In this document: piece after piece, positions 42,403-55,200 of the stretch
How positions within the stretch are numbered: position 1 is the first letter of the stretch
How the letters are laid out: every line of letters starts with the position of its first letter
Assembly (NCBI GenBank): GCA_022497155.1
Contig: MU385788.1
Span: 62,001 to 126,000, forward strand
DNA: 64,000 nt
Direction of reading: 5' to 3'
From: Whalleya microplaca
Lineage: Eukaryota > Ascomycota > Sordariomycetes > Xylariales > Xylariaceae
The notes under the pieces: generated by a model
Database searches by the model: none
The model's input: only the letters and a program-made list of their open reading frames with translations
What the model was told of the DNA's origin: nothing
Position numbers and translations under genes: made by a program

Positions 42403-45189
42403 ATTTGCAAGTTGGAGAATTCAAAACAGGATAGTGTAAAGCAAGTTACGGTGGTCAAGTTTGGAGGTGAGGTGAGGTATCAGACAAAGAACACTTATGT
42501 GCCACGATACAGAGTCGAAATAGTCTTCGTACGTAAGTCGAGTAGTGCGAATCGGGGTAGGGTGAAAGCGTATAAAGAAGTGGGATACGGCAGAGGAAGT
42601 AGATATAAATACCTTAGGCTATTTACCTAGTACCTACATACCAGGGAATCGCCCTCGTCATAAATCGAATGACACACACTTACTTACGCATCAGTTGCAT
42701 ACTTTAGTACCTACCTACATGTAGGTGTCGTGCTCGCTTTGTTGCGACTATAATGGTTCTGTAGGTAGATTAATAACAGGTGCGGGAGTCGACCGCACCG
42801 TTTGGCGGGACCTAGCAGCCTACTTGCGTAACTAGCTGGGTAGGGCAAGTCTAGCAGCCAGAACACCGGGTGGGACTTACTAACGCAGCCAATCACATAG
42901 TTGCTAATTGCGAGCTTAACTGGCTCATAGGGTAGCTACCCCTCCATAGGTCTCCGAAACACCCCCTTTGACTCCATATTGAGCCTCTTTTTAAGCCGAA
43001 GCTTCTCCGGATTCCCCGTTTCGGCAAAATGCCATTGCTAATCCAAGGTCACTGGGTTGGTAGCCGTGGGATGCCCAAACCTGTAGATATTCATTGCATT
43101 ACACCATGAAACACACATAGATGCCTCTCGCCCCTCGCCCTTACAATTACGTCTACTTCCGCGGTCTACGAACCAGCTGTCAATGGCTCGGCTCCGTTCG
43201 CGTTCTGGAGGATCTCCGCTTCTCCCGCCTTCGATGTCATACAACATATGCCCACGCTTCTGTAACGGTTATGATAGGTCTAGTTTTGCCTTATAGGGAT
43301 AATATTCGATCATCGTAACAGACTGTCAGAACTGTCAGACTGTGTAACTTGCCGCGGAGATGTCAGAGATACATAAACGCCACCGCTCTATGCAATAGCT
43401 ATGGTTCATATAGATGTCAGGTCAGAGGCCCCTGAGTTCTCAACAAATAGGAGCTGAGCCAGACAGCGAAGGCAAAACTCACCAAACGGTATCCCCCTGA
43501 TCTCGAGCTCAACTAAACCCGATAATCTATGATCCATTACGCATCTACCTAACTACCTAGTACGAGACAGTATGTACGGTACCCTAGCCTCAGATGAGGA
43601 CGTTAAACTTACTTAATCGAGTTGAACCACTCAGCTCGTCTTCGTCACTATAATAAGTGCTAGATTATCGATGGATATATCTCTGAAGTGACTCACTTTC
43701 GCACCAGTTCTCTTACAACCTGGGAAAATTTGGAATTCGTCCCACTCCATGACCGCTAGGGGATTAAGGAGAGTCGTGACGTCACCGATCTCGTTTCTCT
43801 CATCTCGTCACCGCCTAGATAAGAATAGATACGTGCGGTTTAGGTACATGTATGTAAGCTTCGAAGAGCCGCGAAAGCCGCATTTCGCTTGTATGACACA
43901 ACTTTCGTGGGAGTGCATACGATAAGGAAGCCTACGACCCTCGATGTATTTCAATATATCCCCTAGCCCGCCTACTAACTTACATATACTCATGTACTAT
44001 ATAACACTTCACAGAAACTGACAGCTACATAACTTTATGTCCGAAGCCTAATTTGATAATTGTCTACGCTTTATACATATCAAGGAATTCCTGGGATGTT
44101 CTCTCCTATCTTATACGCAAGACATATCCTTTAAGCTTACGCCATCTCTTTCGCCTTGTCCTAGGTTAGACCGGTCCACAGACTCGGGTTGATACTACGC
44201 ACGTAGTACCTACCATCCCTCGGACTCAACCCAAGTGGGGCCGAAGCGCCGCTATAGCTCGGTGTTAAGGAGTATGTAGGTACACATATTTCGAGAGGTT
44301 CTAGACTCTTTTCTCCCCTTATAATTCCTACGTAATAGCTTCTACTACGTAGATATCATATGTGCAGGGCTGACGGGTGGGTTCAGTATCCCCCTATGAT
44401 ATATCTTCGCTGTTGACATATGGTAAGTATACTGGAACTATATGGCTCCTGCATGAAGCTGGCGGTCAAGGTTCAAGACATCATGTGTGAGACCATCTAG
44501 TGGTAAGGCTGACAATTGATATATTCTCCGAGATCTAAGATCATATGTGTCTAGAACATTACGATATATTTCCAAGGTAACGACTGATCATGGCCTGAAA
44601 CGTATGGACACCGTTCCAACCCGCGCTTCAGCTCTTCTTTCCAGGATCAAGCTCGCGTATGCGTAATTAATAAGAAGAGCCCCTTATAGGCTCGGGTTAT
44701 ATGTTTGTTTGTTTTGTATATATAGATAAACGCAAGGTCAGGAATCCCACACGCACACACACCCATACACAGAACACCTCACTTAGTAGGTAGATAGTAG
44801 ATGTATGCATGCATGCCTGCCTGTCTGCCCTTGATGCTGTGCACACTTATCTTACGTTGATGGATGGATTCGATATCAATCATTTCTGTTGCCTTTCTCC
44901 CCCCTCCCTGTCTCTCTCCCTCTCTCTCTGTCTCCTGAAGAAAACGCCCGGGCCTAATTGTAGAACGCCATTGTGCTCCATCCATTGCATTGCAGTAAAA
45001 GTAGCAACGAACATGAACCCCCTCTTTCGGTGTCCCCGCCCGTCCGTCTACTTTCCGGAGCTATCTACCCAAGACGGTTGCGCGAATGCGCTATCGGCAA
45101 AATTTGTGTGAACTCGTGAGATGGTGGTCGGTGTTTTTGGGTTTCGTGGGATATATTGTTACAAGGATGCGATATGGGGGCAAGGCCCT
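42403..45189. other. Long intergenic region upstream of catalase
   Basis: No gene seen over 2.8 kb. Contains the catalase promoter, several palindromic acctacctacatgtaggt-type blocks (near 42707-42727), a CRE (43776-43785), and CT-rich and ACAC microsatellites near 44750 and 44890-44935. Small frames lack recognisable content. Confidence 0.4.
43776..43785. promoter_or_regulatory. Perfect CRE palindrome, distal to catalase
   Basis: GTGACGTCAC about 1.37 kb upstream of the catalase start codon. Fission yeast catalase is controlled by the CRE-binding factor Atf1, so the motif is suggestive, but the distance is large and another target is possible. Confidence 0.35.
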
Positions 45190-45305
45190 TCATTCCGACG
45201 ACACGGTTTGCTGCTTGACATGTTAGCTGAGAGTCTTTGGAACCGACAGTCCTGTGCCCGCGTCTCGCCTCGTTACCTACGGCACAGCCGAGGCGATTTG
45301 ACACG

Positions 45306-45338
<33 letters not shown>

Positions 45339-46109
45339 GGGAAACCGAGCAAAAGGAAAAAACTCACCACCAACCAATCCATGCCCTCGCTAACGCCGCT
45401 GCCGTCGACGGCGGAGCACGCGACGATGCTCCAGTTGCGGTCACGCAGCTCGCCGAGGCGGAGGGCCTCGGAGATCTCGCCGGCGCCCTTGGCGCCGGGC
45501 TGGTCCTGCTTGTTGGCGAAGACGAGGAGGGCGGCGTCCTTGAGCTCCTCCTCGTTGAGCATGGCGGCGAGCTCCTCGGCGGCCGTCTGCAGCCGCTCGA
45601 TGTCGGTGCTGTCGACGACGAAGATCACCGCCGCCGTGTTCGCGTAGTAGCACCGCCAGTACGGCCGGATCGACGTCTGCCCGCCCAGGTCCCACACGTT
45701 GAAGTTCAGGTTCTTGTACGTCACCGATTCCACGTTGAAGCCTATCGTCGGGATCGTCGTCACTACCTCGCCTATCTGTTCAGGGGCGGGCGATGGTGGT
45801 TAGCTTGGTTGCTTGCTTTCCATGTGTGCGTGCATAGCTGCTGTTGGGAGTAGAGGCCGTAAAACATGAGTAGAAGTAGATATTGTGAAGACGCACCTTG
45901 AGTCTGTATAATAGTGTTGTCTTTCCGGCGTTATCCTGCATGGGAAGGTCGACACGTTAGCTCTCAGCTACTACTCGTCGGCCACAGAAGCTCCAGCTCC
46001 AGCTCGCGAACAGGGGGTTTGCTCAGGCGCGTACAAGACCTAGGATCAGAATTCTTATCTCCTTCTTTGCCCATAGCAGGCCGGACAGCCATGACATGCT
46101 CTGACCCAT
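45190..46109 (-). CDS. arl1: ARF-like GTPase ARL1
   Basis: Four exons: 46035-46109, 45897-45935, 45368-45775 and 45190-45213, giving 181 aa, the usual size. Exon 1 encodes [20 protein letters not shown] with Gly2 for N-myristoylation. The P-loop GLDNAGKT spans the first two exons (residues 24-31). Switch [10 protein letters not shown], the NKQD base-recognition motif and a CSAVDG segment (G5) are all present. The last exon is only eight codons (QQTVSSE-stop), reached through a GCTAAC branch site and an AAG acceptor; it replaces the long frame that would continue past WLV. ARL1 recruits GRIP-domain golgins to the trans-Golgi and acts in vesicle tethering. The last intron carries a striking C11-T24 tract on the sense strand. 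Confidence 0.93.
45307..45341. repeat. A24-G11 homopolymer tract in the ARL1 last intron
   Basis: Twenty-four A followed by eleven G on the plus strand, meaning C11-T24 in the ARL1 transcript. It sits near the 5' end of the 154-bp intron, upstream of the branch site. Exact lengths in the assembly may be unreliable. Confidence 0.8.
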
Positions 46110-47050
46110 CTTGCCGTGTATGCGGTCGTCTCCTTCTCGACGGGGGGCTCGGCGGTCTCTTGGTCACCTCAGGGGTTGGCAAAAAGGAGTTACAATGTAC
46201 GTAAGGTTGTAGGTATATCCACTCTTTCTCTTGCTTAGCTGTGGCAGATCTGTCCAGAACGATGAAGGCAGTCGGATAAATCGGCGGAAATCCAATGACA
46301 GGTTCTTCTTTCTTCCTCCTGGCCGTTTTAGGAAAAAGGGCACGCGTGGGAAACAGGATGGATGGACAAGTAAGTGGTCGTTATTAGTGGTTGTGGTGAG
46401 AAAGAAGGCTGGCCTTGGTTGCTTTTGCTTCTCCTGTCTTCGCTCTTTCGCTTCGGGGATATATTATATGTACGTAAGCCGAATAACAGGTGTAATGGGT
46501 GCAATTGCGTGGTGGTTTGTCGATCTTGTTTTGCGGTGCAGCAGTTGCAGTTATTAGTTGCAGTACAACACATCAACCTTCAGCCGAGAATTGGCTTTCT
46601 AAGCAAAGGGTCTCTGGGGTCTCAGGCAGGCATCTGAGGCCGCCACCAAGGATTTGCATGGGATTGGATTAGGAAGTCAATGATCCGTTTTCGTGCATGG
46701 ACCAATTTCTAAAGCCGACTGGCCGGATTTCAAATTCGTTTAATTGTACGGAGTAGCTTATCTCTTATCGGGAAACGGCACTTAATTACAGATTACCTAG
46801 CATCTTCTGAGTCACGTGTGCTGCACGTGCACAGCTCTCACGTGCCAGACCCTGTGACGAAGTCTTCGAGCTGGCCCGGGCTGCCCACAGCTGCCCGTCT
46901 CGTCTCCCACACAATTTCGCAATTGGGGCTGCAAAACCCTCACATCAACCCAAAAATTCAGCCCGCTTGCCTTTTGACCTGCTCCACCCTCTTCAATAAA
47001 GACAACCACCACAAACCATCTCGACATTTTCGTCAGCAACAGCAGTCAAA
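46110..47050. promoter_or_regulatory. Divergent promoter region ARL1 / ribosomal protein eL39
   Basis: Intergenic 0.94 kb between two divergently transcribed housekeeping genes. Three CACGTG or CACGTG-like sites lie close together at about 46814-46846 (tcacgtgtg, gcacgtgc, tcacgtgc), 200-240 bp upstream of the eL39 start. E-box-type sites are common in ribosomal protein promoters; function is inferred. Confidence 0.5.
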
Positions 47051-47522
47051 ATGCCGGTACGTCTTGAAATTCCATTATGCACGACAGTCTCTTCTGCTCA
47101 ATTGTAGCGCAGCATCATTTGATTGCCGCTGGCTTTGCCTGAGTGTCATGAAGCTGCGATTCGTTGGGCGGGCTAGAGAAGAAACCACAGGCATGACTTG
47201 ACTTGAGCAGGACATCAAGCTGACAATCCTCTTCCACCACAGAGCCACAAGTCTTTCCGAACGAAGAAGAAGCTCGCCAAGGCGCAGAAGCAGAACAGAC
47301 CCATCCCGCAATGGATTCGTCTACGGACTGGTAACACCATCAGGTACGACTTCCCTCGATCGGGTCTCCCTCCTTTTCCTTGCAATACATTCATCTTCGA
47401 ACATCAACACAAGCGAGCATAGGCTCTCGTGATTCAGCAGTTGGAAATAAACAGAGAGCTAACGTGATTTCAGATACAACGCCAAGAGAAGGCATTGGCG
47501 CAAGACCCGTCTCGGTATCTAG
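47051..47522 (+). CDS. rpl39: 60S ribosomal protein eL39
   Basis: Three exons: 47051-47056 (only ATG CCG), 47243-47343 and 47474-47522, giving 51 aa. The product is the universal eukaryotic eL39: [38 protein letters not shown] and [11 protein letters not shown], complete and unaltered. It lines the ribosomal exit tunnel. Phases and branch sites (GCTAACGTG in intron 2) are canonical. An intron after two codons is typical of fungal ribosomal protein genes and would be missed by ORF-based searches. Confidence 0.97.
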
Positions 47523-49174
47523 ATGCCTCGCCCCCATTCCACCTATATCGGCCACCACCACATCAGCATTTGTCCTTGGGAAGCCCACCGAATGCGACTT
47601 GCCATCAATCATGGCGTTGGTGAAGAGAAAGGGATATATCCCCACGGGAGGAGGATGGCATTCAGCGGCAAGTGGATGATACGATGATGAGGTAGTGCTT
47701 TCGGTGGATGGAATGTTCGTCAGCTAGGCGGGATCAACTTTGCCGTTGGCGATTCGGTTTTTCTTTAGGGACTCGTCATCTAAAATCTGCATGGTACCGG
47801 CTATAGGGAAATGAAACAACAAGACTTTGCGAAAAGAAAACGAAAGATTGCGGACGTGTTTGATGCCTTGGTGATACAGCTGTAGTGTATGAGCAAACGT
47901 GGCAGATGACTACGTGATACAGATGATTTTCTCTTTGTTTAGCCTGCATTTTGGCGATTGTTGACATTCATGCGGATAGAACATAATGTTCGAGTAGCTG
48001 TTGATTGCTCTGGTGCGTCCTTGACTTTCCGGCATATATTATCGGTGTCAACATGCTTTCCCTGGCCATGACGCAAATCCTACATGTACTCAGAAACTTG
48101 ACAATAAGCCTTGCATACGAATCCAGCAAGGACAGGCCCAAACGTTGCCTGGTGTTCCATCTGGATATACCCCAGGAGCTTACACGATAGTAACACCGTC
48201 TTCATCAACGGATACAGATACATGTAATGTAGTAGATCAGACCTACAAATCTAGGCAGGTACATCAAATCTCACCGTGGGGCTATCGTCATATATATATC
48301 AACTATAGATATACTCTAAAAATCCATCTCCCCCATTCTCATCGAAAGCTACGATAGTATGGTGTCTATATTTATATACCAATAATAGTATCAGGGGACT
48401 AAACGAGGACCAACGAGCAACAGCTGAGTGGGCGAAGAGTCGTAGAATCTATACTATAGACAAGCCAGCTAGCTGCCTAGCTAACCAGAGAACTGGAGGA
48501 AGAAGCAATGCCTGCTGGATATATACCGTGTAGCTAAATGAGGATAGTATCAACCAAGGATGCCAACATGCTCTTGGATTCGTCCTTCTTACGTAGTTAG
48601 TCGCTATGTGAAGTCAGGGAGTTGCAGTATGGCATCTGATGAATGCTGGTGGTATTCACATCTAGGATAGAATAACTAGTGAAGAGAGAGATGCTCACAA
48701 GAGTGGGAATAGATGCAGGTTATATCAATAATTTTAGCAGCTTCGACCATGGTACAACAGATCACGAGAATTTATAGCGAGATTACAGTATGGGGATTTG
48801 TTTATCTCGTAGTCATTTACTACCTAAGTACGGGATTCAGAATACCCGTAAAAGCATGCGCAATATTCATCTTTGCCCAAATGGGGAAGACTATGCAATG
48901 TACTAGTAGTATCTGACCGGGTTGGTGTGGTGATGGTCAACGGCGGCCATATTACAAGTATGGATCATCTCAATATGCCCCATGCCACCCTTAACTGCCA
49001 GCCAGCGTAAGAATACCGCATCCCTCATCATAAATCCACGCGCAAATAACGCCAGAACATGCATGGTGTGCCGTGACCCGTCTCGCAAAGTCCCAATCAT
49101 CCATCGGAGGCTTGGTACTAGACCCAACGAAGCACTGCGGATTCCTGTAATTGTTGGGGGGGGGCGAGAGACGC
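47523..49174. other. Intergenic between eL39 and SKP1
   Basis: 3' flanks of two convergent genes. AT-rich with several TA-rich palindromes near 48280-48420. The small frames show no recognisable content. Confidence 0.4.
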
Positions 49175-49900
49175 TTAGCGGTCCTCAGCCCACTCGTTCT
49201 CGCGGCGGATCTGCTCCTCCTCTTCGGGGGTAAAGTCGTTCGTGATGTTAAAAGTCTTGCGAATCTCCTCCGGGGACTTGCCCTTGATCATGTTGGCAAC
49301 GGTTTTACAACCAACATCGAGCAGGGCCTTGATATCGAGATAGTTGGATGCCTATAGAGGGACTCAAATTAGCGATGATGTCACTGGAGTGAGGAGGGGG
49401 TGACTGGTGGGGAAAACCTACGAGAATGATCTCGAACAGCATCTCTTGGTCCACCTGCATGAACTTCTGGTCCCAGTCATCGATGTCCGTAGTCTTCTTG
49501 CGGTGGTCGGATTCATCCTCGTTGGTGGGCTGGGGGTCGTCCTTATGACGCTCGCACCACTCAATCACCTTGCGCAGGACAGACTCGGTCACCTAGAGCC
49601 AGTAGCGTAATCAGTATCGCGATCACGTGCGACGTTGTTCATCACCGTGAAAGGGAAAGCAGAGGAGCTACTTACGTTGGGGATGGGGATGGTCTGACCA
49701 TCAGCATTAGATCCTAGATCCTCGAGCATGTTCTTGATCAGGAGCGACCGCTCGGCAACGCGCTTCTCTGCAGTGGATGTGAGTAACTTGTCGGCGAGGA
49801 GGGCAAGCAGTGGTAACATACCGACATCAATCTTAACGTTGTCGTTAGACTGAAGGCGGACGCAGCCCGCGGGGATGGGGGCAGGGGCAGCTTCAGCCAT
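49175..49900 (-). CDS. skp1: SKP1, SCF ubiquitin ligase adaptor
   Basis: Four exons: 49822-49900, 49676-49767, 49422-49592 and 49175-49351, giving 172 aa. The joins give [19 protein letters not shown], a family-typical [16 protein letters not shown] loop, [38 protein letters not shown], and the highly conserved C-terminus [20 protein letters not shown], then [21 protein letters not shown]1 links F-box proteins to cullin-1 and also serves in kinetochore and vacuolar complexes. The BTB/POZ-like fold and the F-box-binding helices are complete. The length is normal (about 160-170 aa). Confidence 0.96.
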
Positions 49901-52210
49901 CGCGATGATGAAGACGATGAAATGATCGGTGTTCTCGGAATCTAGACTGTAGAACGAGGAATGATGTGTTTATCAACAAGCAGAGGCTTGAGAAGTGGGA
50001 ATGTCAGTCGCGAATGTCAGTCGCCGATGCGAAAGAAGATGCGGAGAGAATGGGTGTGGAAGATTGATTGATGATGTGATGTGTGGGAAGTCAGTTAAGT
50101 GGCTGACTGGGGGGAGATTTATTTATTTATGTATTAAAAGCTGAGGTAGGCCCGGTCTGGGTTATGTAGGTTTGGGTACGGAGTAGGTCCCGCTGGTATG
50201 AGCGTGTGCATACAATGGGGGGTACTTACAATGGGGCCGGTATACACGGTATTTCCTTAGGCAACAATGGTAAATGGAGGTTACTTGCTGTGAATGGCGT
50301 GCCTGTGACTCCCACAATTAGGTAAGCCCGATACAAACATTCATAAATGAAGCGTAATAGGTGGTAGAGAAGTGAATTCCAAAGTAGGTAACAAATTCCA
50401 TCCTTTTAAGCTGATGGGCACAGACCACCACCACATTACCTACCCATACAACGGAAGGCACTTACTGGAACCTTATTCACTGGAACCTTATTCACTGCAA
50501 GTATCTCGTACTGAAAAGGTATTGGTCAAAGAAACCTGGGAAGAGTTTGCAGAAGGTACCTAGGTAGAGGATTAGACAGTACCTGTGCAAGCTTAACCCA
50601 TGAGACAGACCAAGACCACGTGCAACCAACAGCTGCCTGGGTACCTAGGTACCTATCTTTAGGAGATGCACGTGTGTTGTGCAATACAGCCCATCTGTTT
50701 GCAGCTATGGACAGGGTTAAACTCTCAGGGTTAAATATGTTTGTATGTATGTCAAGTACATATATACTGCCTGGGTAAGGATAGAAGAACATTGAATAAG
50801 ATGCCTGGACACTGTAGGGTGGCCTAATCCGGACATGCCTACAGCCATTGTCAGCTGTGCCCCACCAACAACCTCTCCATCACCACAATCAATTACCTGT
50901 GAATGTATATAGGTAGCTGCGAGGCAAGCTGTGCCGCAAGCTGTGCCGTTCATATCTACTGATTACATGCTCGAGAACTATGGGAAGTAATCTAATTACC
51001 AAGAAGATCGGAAGAAAATAGCGTACAATTCCCCTCTGCTGCCTTCCACCGTATGACACATCACTGTGTTAGTCAGGTCAGATCCAATATTGCTTCCTTA
51101 TAATTCTGGTGCTATCTATCTATATGCCTATTACAGTCCCCAAACCTCCACCTGCCAAAAAGTTAAACCTAGGCAGCCAGTCTCGTATATAGAGTGAGAG
51201 AGGGAGGTGAACATCCACTAGTAATATATTCCAAGGCTGTATGCATGCAAGCATCCACCCAACCCATAGCAGCACCCCTCTTGTTCATCTCTTTAAGCGG
51301 CTTCCTACAGTATCTGTGGCTTGTGTGTGGCATTCCACAACCGCATCTCATGGGGCATCTTTCTAAGCCAGGCAGGTAGGTAGAATAAAGAAGCGCGTGC
51401 TCATCCATATGCTTCATGAGATGCAGACACTTGAGATGGACCAGGTGTGCATGCATGAATGAGCCCATACATAAGGAGATAAACACAGCAAAATATGAGA
51501 CATCGTCATAAGGTTGTGTTCACATATACTCTTTCATTTTATTTTATTTTTATCTCTTTATCTTTTCTCTCCATATCCTCCTCACGCAAGTGCGTGACTC
51601 TAAGCCTTGCATATCCCCCTGACTAGGGATCTATCTCGTTGGCGTTTTGTGTATTCCATTATATACCCCAAAGCCAACCAGATCCCATCCCACCCCTATC
51701 CTATCCCATACCACACTCCCTGCCCTCCCCTTCCTAGTCTAACCTCAGCTTTTCCGTAGCCGCTTTCGAATTTCCCATTGAAGTGATTACAGATTAGAAG
51801 AATAAACATAAAGGCCAGTAACGGCTAGATGTATCGTATCGTAAGTGGATAGATAGCCTGCGTATGCTGTAGCAATGGGCATCCAATGTGTGTGTGCGCG
51901 CGGAAGTAATGTAGTATGTATGCAGATAGTACCGCATGTCTTAATAACAGACAGACAGACAGACAAAAACAGCCAACCAGACAGACAGACAAGAAAAACG
52001 AAGGTGAAAGGAAGGGTATCAAAAGTTCCCACTAAGCCAAGCCAGCTCCCCAATCCAGGCCGCCCCGAAGTGAAGAGAGAATCAGAAAAAATGCAAAAAG
52101 GGGGGAAGTAGAATAAGTGTGAAGAGTCAGAAAGCCGTAGGGCTGGCTATTCATGAGAGCCCACGGGCACGTGTTCGCATCGGCTTGTCTCCCAAGCCAT
52201 CTCATCCACC
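49901..52210. other. Intergenic between SKP1 and the DUF4203-type gene
   Basis: SKP1 promoter and the 3' flank of the next gene. Contains a duplicated 15-mer actggaaccttattc (50465-50494), a duplicated caagctgtgccg (50929-50950), palindromic gtacctaggtacct (50641-50654), and AGAC microsatellites (51949-51965, 51980-51993). No gene seen. Confidence 0.4.
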
Positions 52211-55200
52211 TCACCGGTCCTTGACACCGCCCTGCAGCTTCCGCATCGCCTCACGATGCGCATCCATCAGGTCCCCGCGCCGCATCCTCTCCTCGAAAGC
52301 GCGCTCATTGCGCTCCTTCTCCCAGCGCTCGACCTCTCTTCTCTGGGCCTCCTGCTCGCGCTGCGACAGCATCATATTCCTCTGCGCGTCGATGTTCCGC
52401 TGGACGTCATGATTGCCGTTCTTCGCGCCCAGCAACCCCAGACTCGTCGTCGACGCCGACAGCAAGAGCGGCGTCTCGCGCCCGTTGAGGTTCAGATTGC
52501 TGAGGTTAGCGCCGCCGAGGGGGGACACGGGCGTCCCCGCGCGCAGGTCCACGGCCACGGACTGCCGGAAGTTGGCGAGCTGCGCGTCGCGCTGCGCCTG
52601 CGGCGGCAGCATGGAGCGCCGCTGCGGCTGGTGCGAGTTGAAGGCGAGGGTGTCGGCGGGGCCGACGGGGGGCAGCGGCACCGCCGCGGGCCCGCCGGGC
52701 CCCACGTAGCCCATGCTCGTGTTGCCCGACTGCACGGACAGCAGGCTGTTCTGGCGCATCAGCTCGCGCCGCTTGCTGAGCGGGATGTCGTCGGCGTCCT
52801 GGCTGCCGGCGAAGGGCGGCGGGGGAGCTGCCGCGAGCGGCTGTTGCTGGGGCGTGTGCAGCGTCATCTGGCTGGCGGATCGGGGCGCCAGTTGGGCGCC
52901 CTCGGAGATGGGGGATACGAGGAGCATCGATTGCGATTTGTTGCGGATGTACATCTCGCGCTTGCTGAGGAGGGTTTGCGGGCTATTGTATGAGACGACT
53001 CCGGGTATCGGACCGCGATTTATTGGTCCTGTTTCCACACCTGAGGGTGAGGAGGGATCTGAAGTTGACGTTCTGAAGCCCTCCTCCGGCGAGGGACTAG
53101 CTCGAATGCCACCGTGTTCGTCACCGTACTCTTCCAATATTGGTTGGATCATGTCGCTCGACTGTCGACGGTTTTTATTCCGGAAAATGTGGCTTGTAGG
53201 GGCGGGTTTCGTTGATTGCCCCGTTATGGGACTTGTTTGGTTGTTGATATCGACTATCTGGTCCGTTGCTATTGGGAGAGATGGTGCGGATTGTGCAAGT
53301 AGTGATAACCTCGACGAGGAATGATTATACGGCGCCATTGATGGCACATTCGAGAGTGAGGAAGGGGATCTTGCAGCATTGGTTGGGGGTATGCCACTTT
53401 CAGGGGTCTGCTGGAGTTCCTCAACATTGACAGGCGCAGGAACTTCCTTCTTCTCCTTGGAGGTTTTCTGGGGATCCCGGGGCTCGTTTAATTGTAATGT
53501 CTCGGGCTCTGGCGTTTCGGCGTGGCTCAGGTGCTTTGCCCACTCATTTGTTCGATAGGACATCGCCACACGCGATAGGCCGCCGGGGAGTCGGTCTTTC
53601 GTGAGGCTGGCTGAAGAGGTAACCGATGGCGATACGGATTTTGGCGCCTTTGAAGTTTCCGAAGGAGTATTTATCCCCGATGTGTCTGTGGGATTGCTAC
53701 TCTCATTCGCCCGCTCCGTCTTCCCTATCGCGTTCGCCGTGGTAGTCTTCTTCGACTTGGCATCCGTCGCGGCAGTCTCTTCAGGTGATTGCGCCCGATT
53801 CTCTAGACGCGCTCCAGGCTGGCCTGATTCTGCAATGTCCCTGTCTCCTAAGCTAGATGTGTCTTGGGACTTTCTATCCGCCAGTTCCGCTGTGATTTCT
53901 TTGGACCACCCCGGCTCTTCGACTTTGACCGAGTCCATTTTGTTGTCTCCATCTTCACTCATGCCATCGACGGTAGCAACGATGGACCCGGCGTCCTCGG
54001 ATCTCCTTCTCTCATACATTAGGCCCTCGCGGCTCTCTCCCCACTTCGGTGATGGCTGTGGTGGCTCGGGTTCCCCTGTACTCCGCTTGGGCTTGTGGGA
54101 CCGCTGAGATAAACTCCGTATCAAAACGCCCGAGCCCACCGAAAACCTGTTTCCTATGGACATGCCCGAAGCCCGCTTGCTGAACGCGACGGACCGCTCC
54201 TCGTCTTCGTCCGCAAATGTCGCCAATGATGATCGATCCCCGTCATCTTCTTCGTCGACCTGTTCGTCGACCTTGGGTACTTTGAATGGCAGCGGCACGA
54301 CCTCGGGACCCGTCGCATTCGACATTCTTTGCGAGTTACGCAACGATGTCGTAGACGACCTCTTACTCTCCGATCCCGCCATCCAAGCCTTCTCGTCAGG
54401 TTCGGGCATGGGCGCATCGCTTTCGTCTCCAGGTCCGTCATCCGCCGCCACTCGGATCGTCACCTTGCTGTCCTGGTTCCCATTCGCGACAAGCAACCCG
54501 TCACTGGATTGGTTGGCCTTTTGAGCGGATTCGGGGTCGTCCGAAACTAGGAGCTCGGCCATCTCAATAGCATCATCCTCGCTGTCCACGGATTCGACGC
54601 TGGTTTGACTAAGCCTGCCTTTCTTCTCGGTGTCGATATCCCCTACTCCCGAGTCGCGCGATTCGGATTCAGGAGGCAGTGGGTGATTCCCATAGGTGGC
54701 TTCCCATTGCCGTCTTTCGCGCGCGTTATCAGCCTCGATCTGTCGCCCGACATTGGCCTCCTCTTCCTCGCGCATCTGTTGGATTTCCGCTCGTTCCTCA
54801 GCTCGTTTCGCTCGGTGCTGCTGGACCACGCGCCAAAGTTTGAGCTGGGATATTATGCCCAGAATCGTAAATACGACGATGACCGCAATCTCGACCCTGA
54901 TGCCCTTGGTCACCGGGTATGTGGTGGCACTAAGAGGAAATAGTTTGTCATTCAGGTTCCAGATGTAGGCCCAGAATTCCTTCAGCCCAGCCTTGCTGAA
55001 GCAATCGATGCCAAGGACCGTGACAGTCGCGCCGGCAAAGGACATTAGCCCGATTAGGGCGTACGGCCGTGTGTAGCGACTGAAATACAACGCAAACCCG
55101 ACGACCGTGAAAATGCTGATGAAAATCACCTTGCCCGTCGTCGAGGGGAGCAATCCGCCATCCTTCAGAGTTAGCAGCCACATGGAAAAACAAAAGCCAC

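Noticed and set aside
45065..45367. Read-through extension of ARL1 to 45065 (long tail after WLV)
   Set aside because: It translates the homopolymer tract into poly-Phe, whereas splicing to 45213 restores a family-like C-terminus at normal length.
47057..47242. snoRNA in intron 1 of eL39
   Set aside because: No convincing C box or paired D box could be found in the 186-bp intron.
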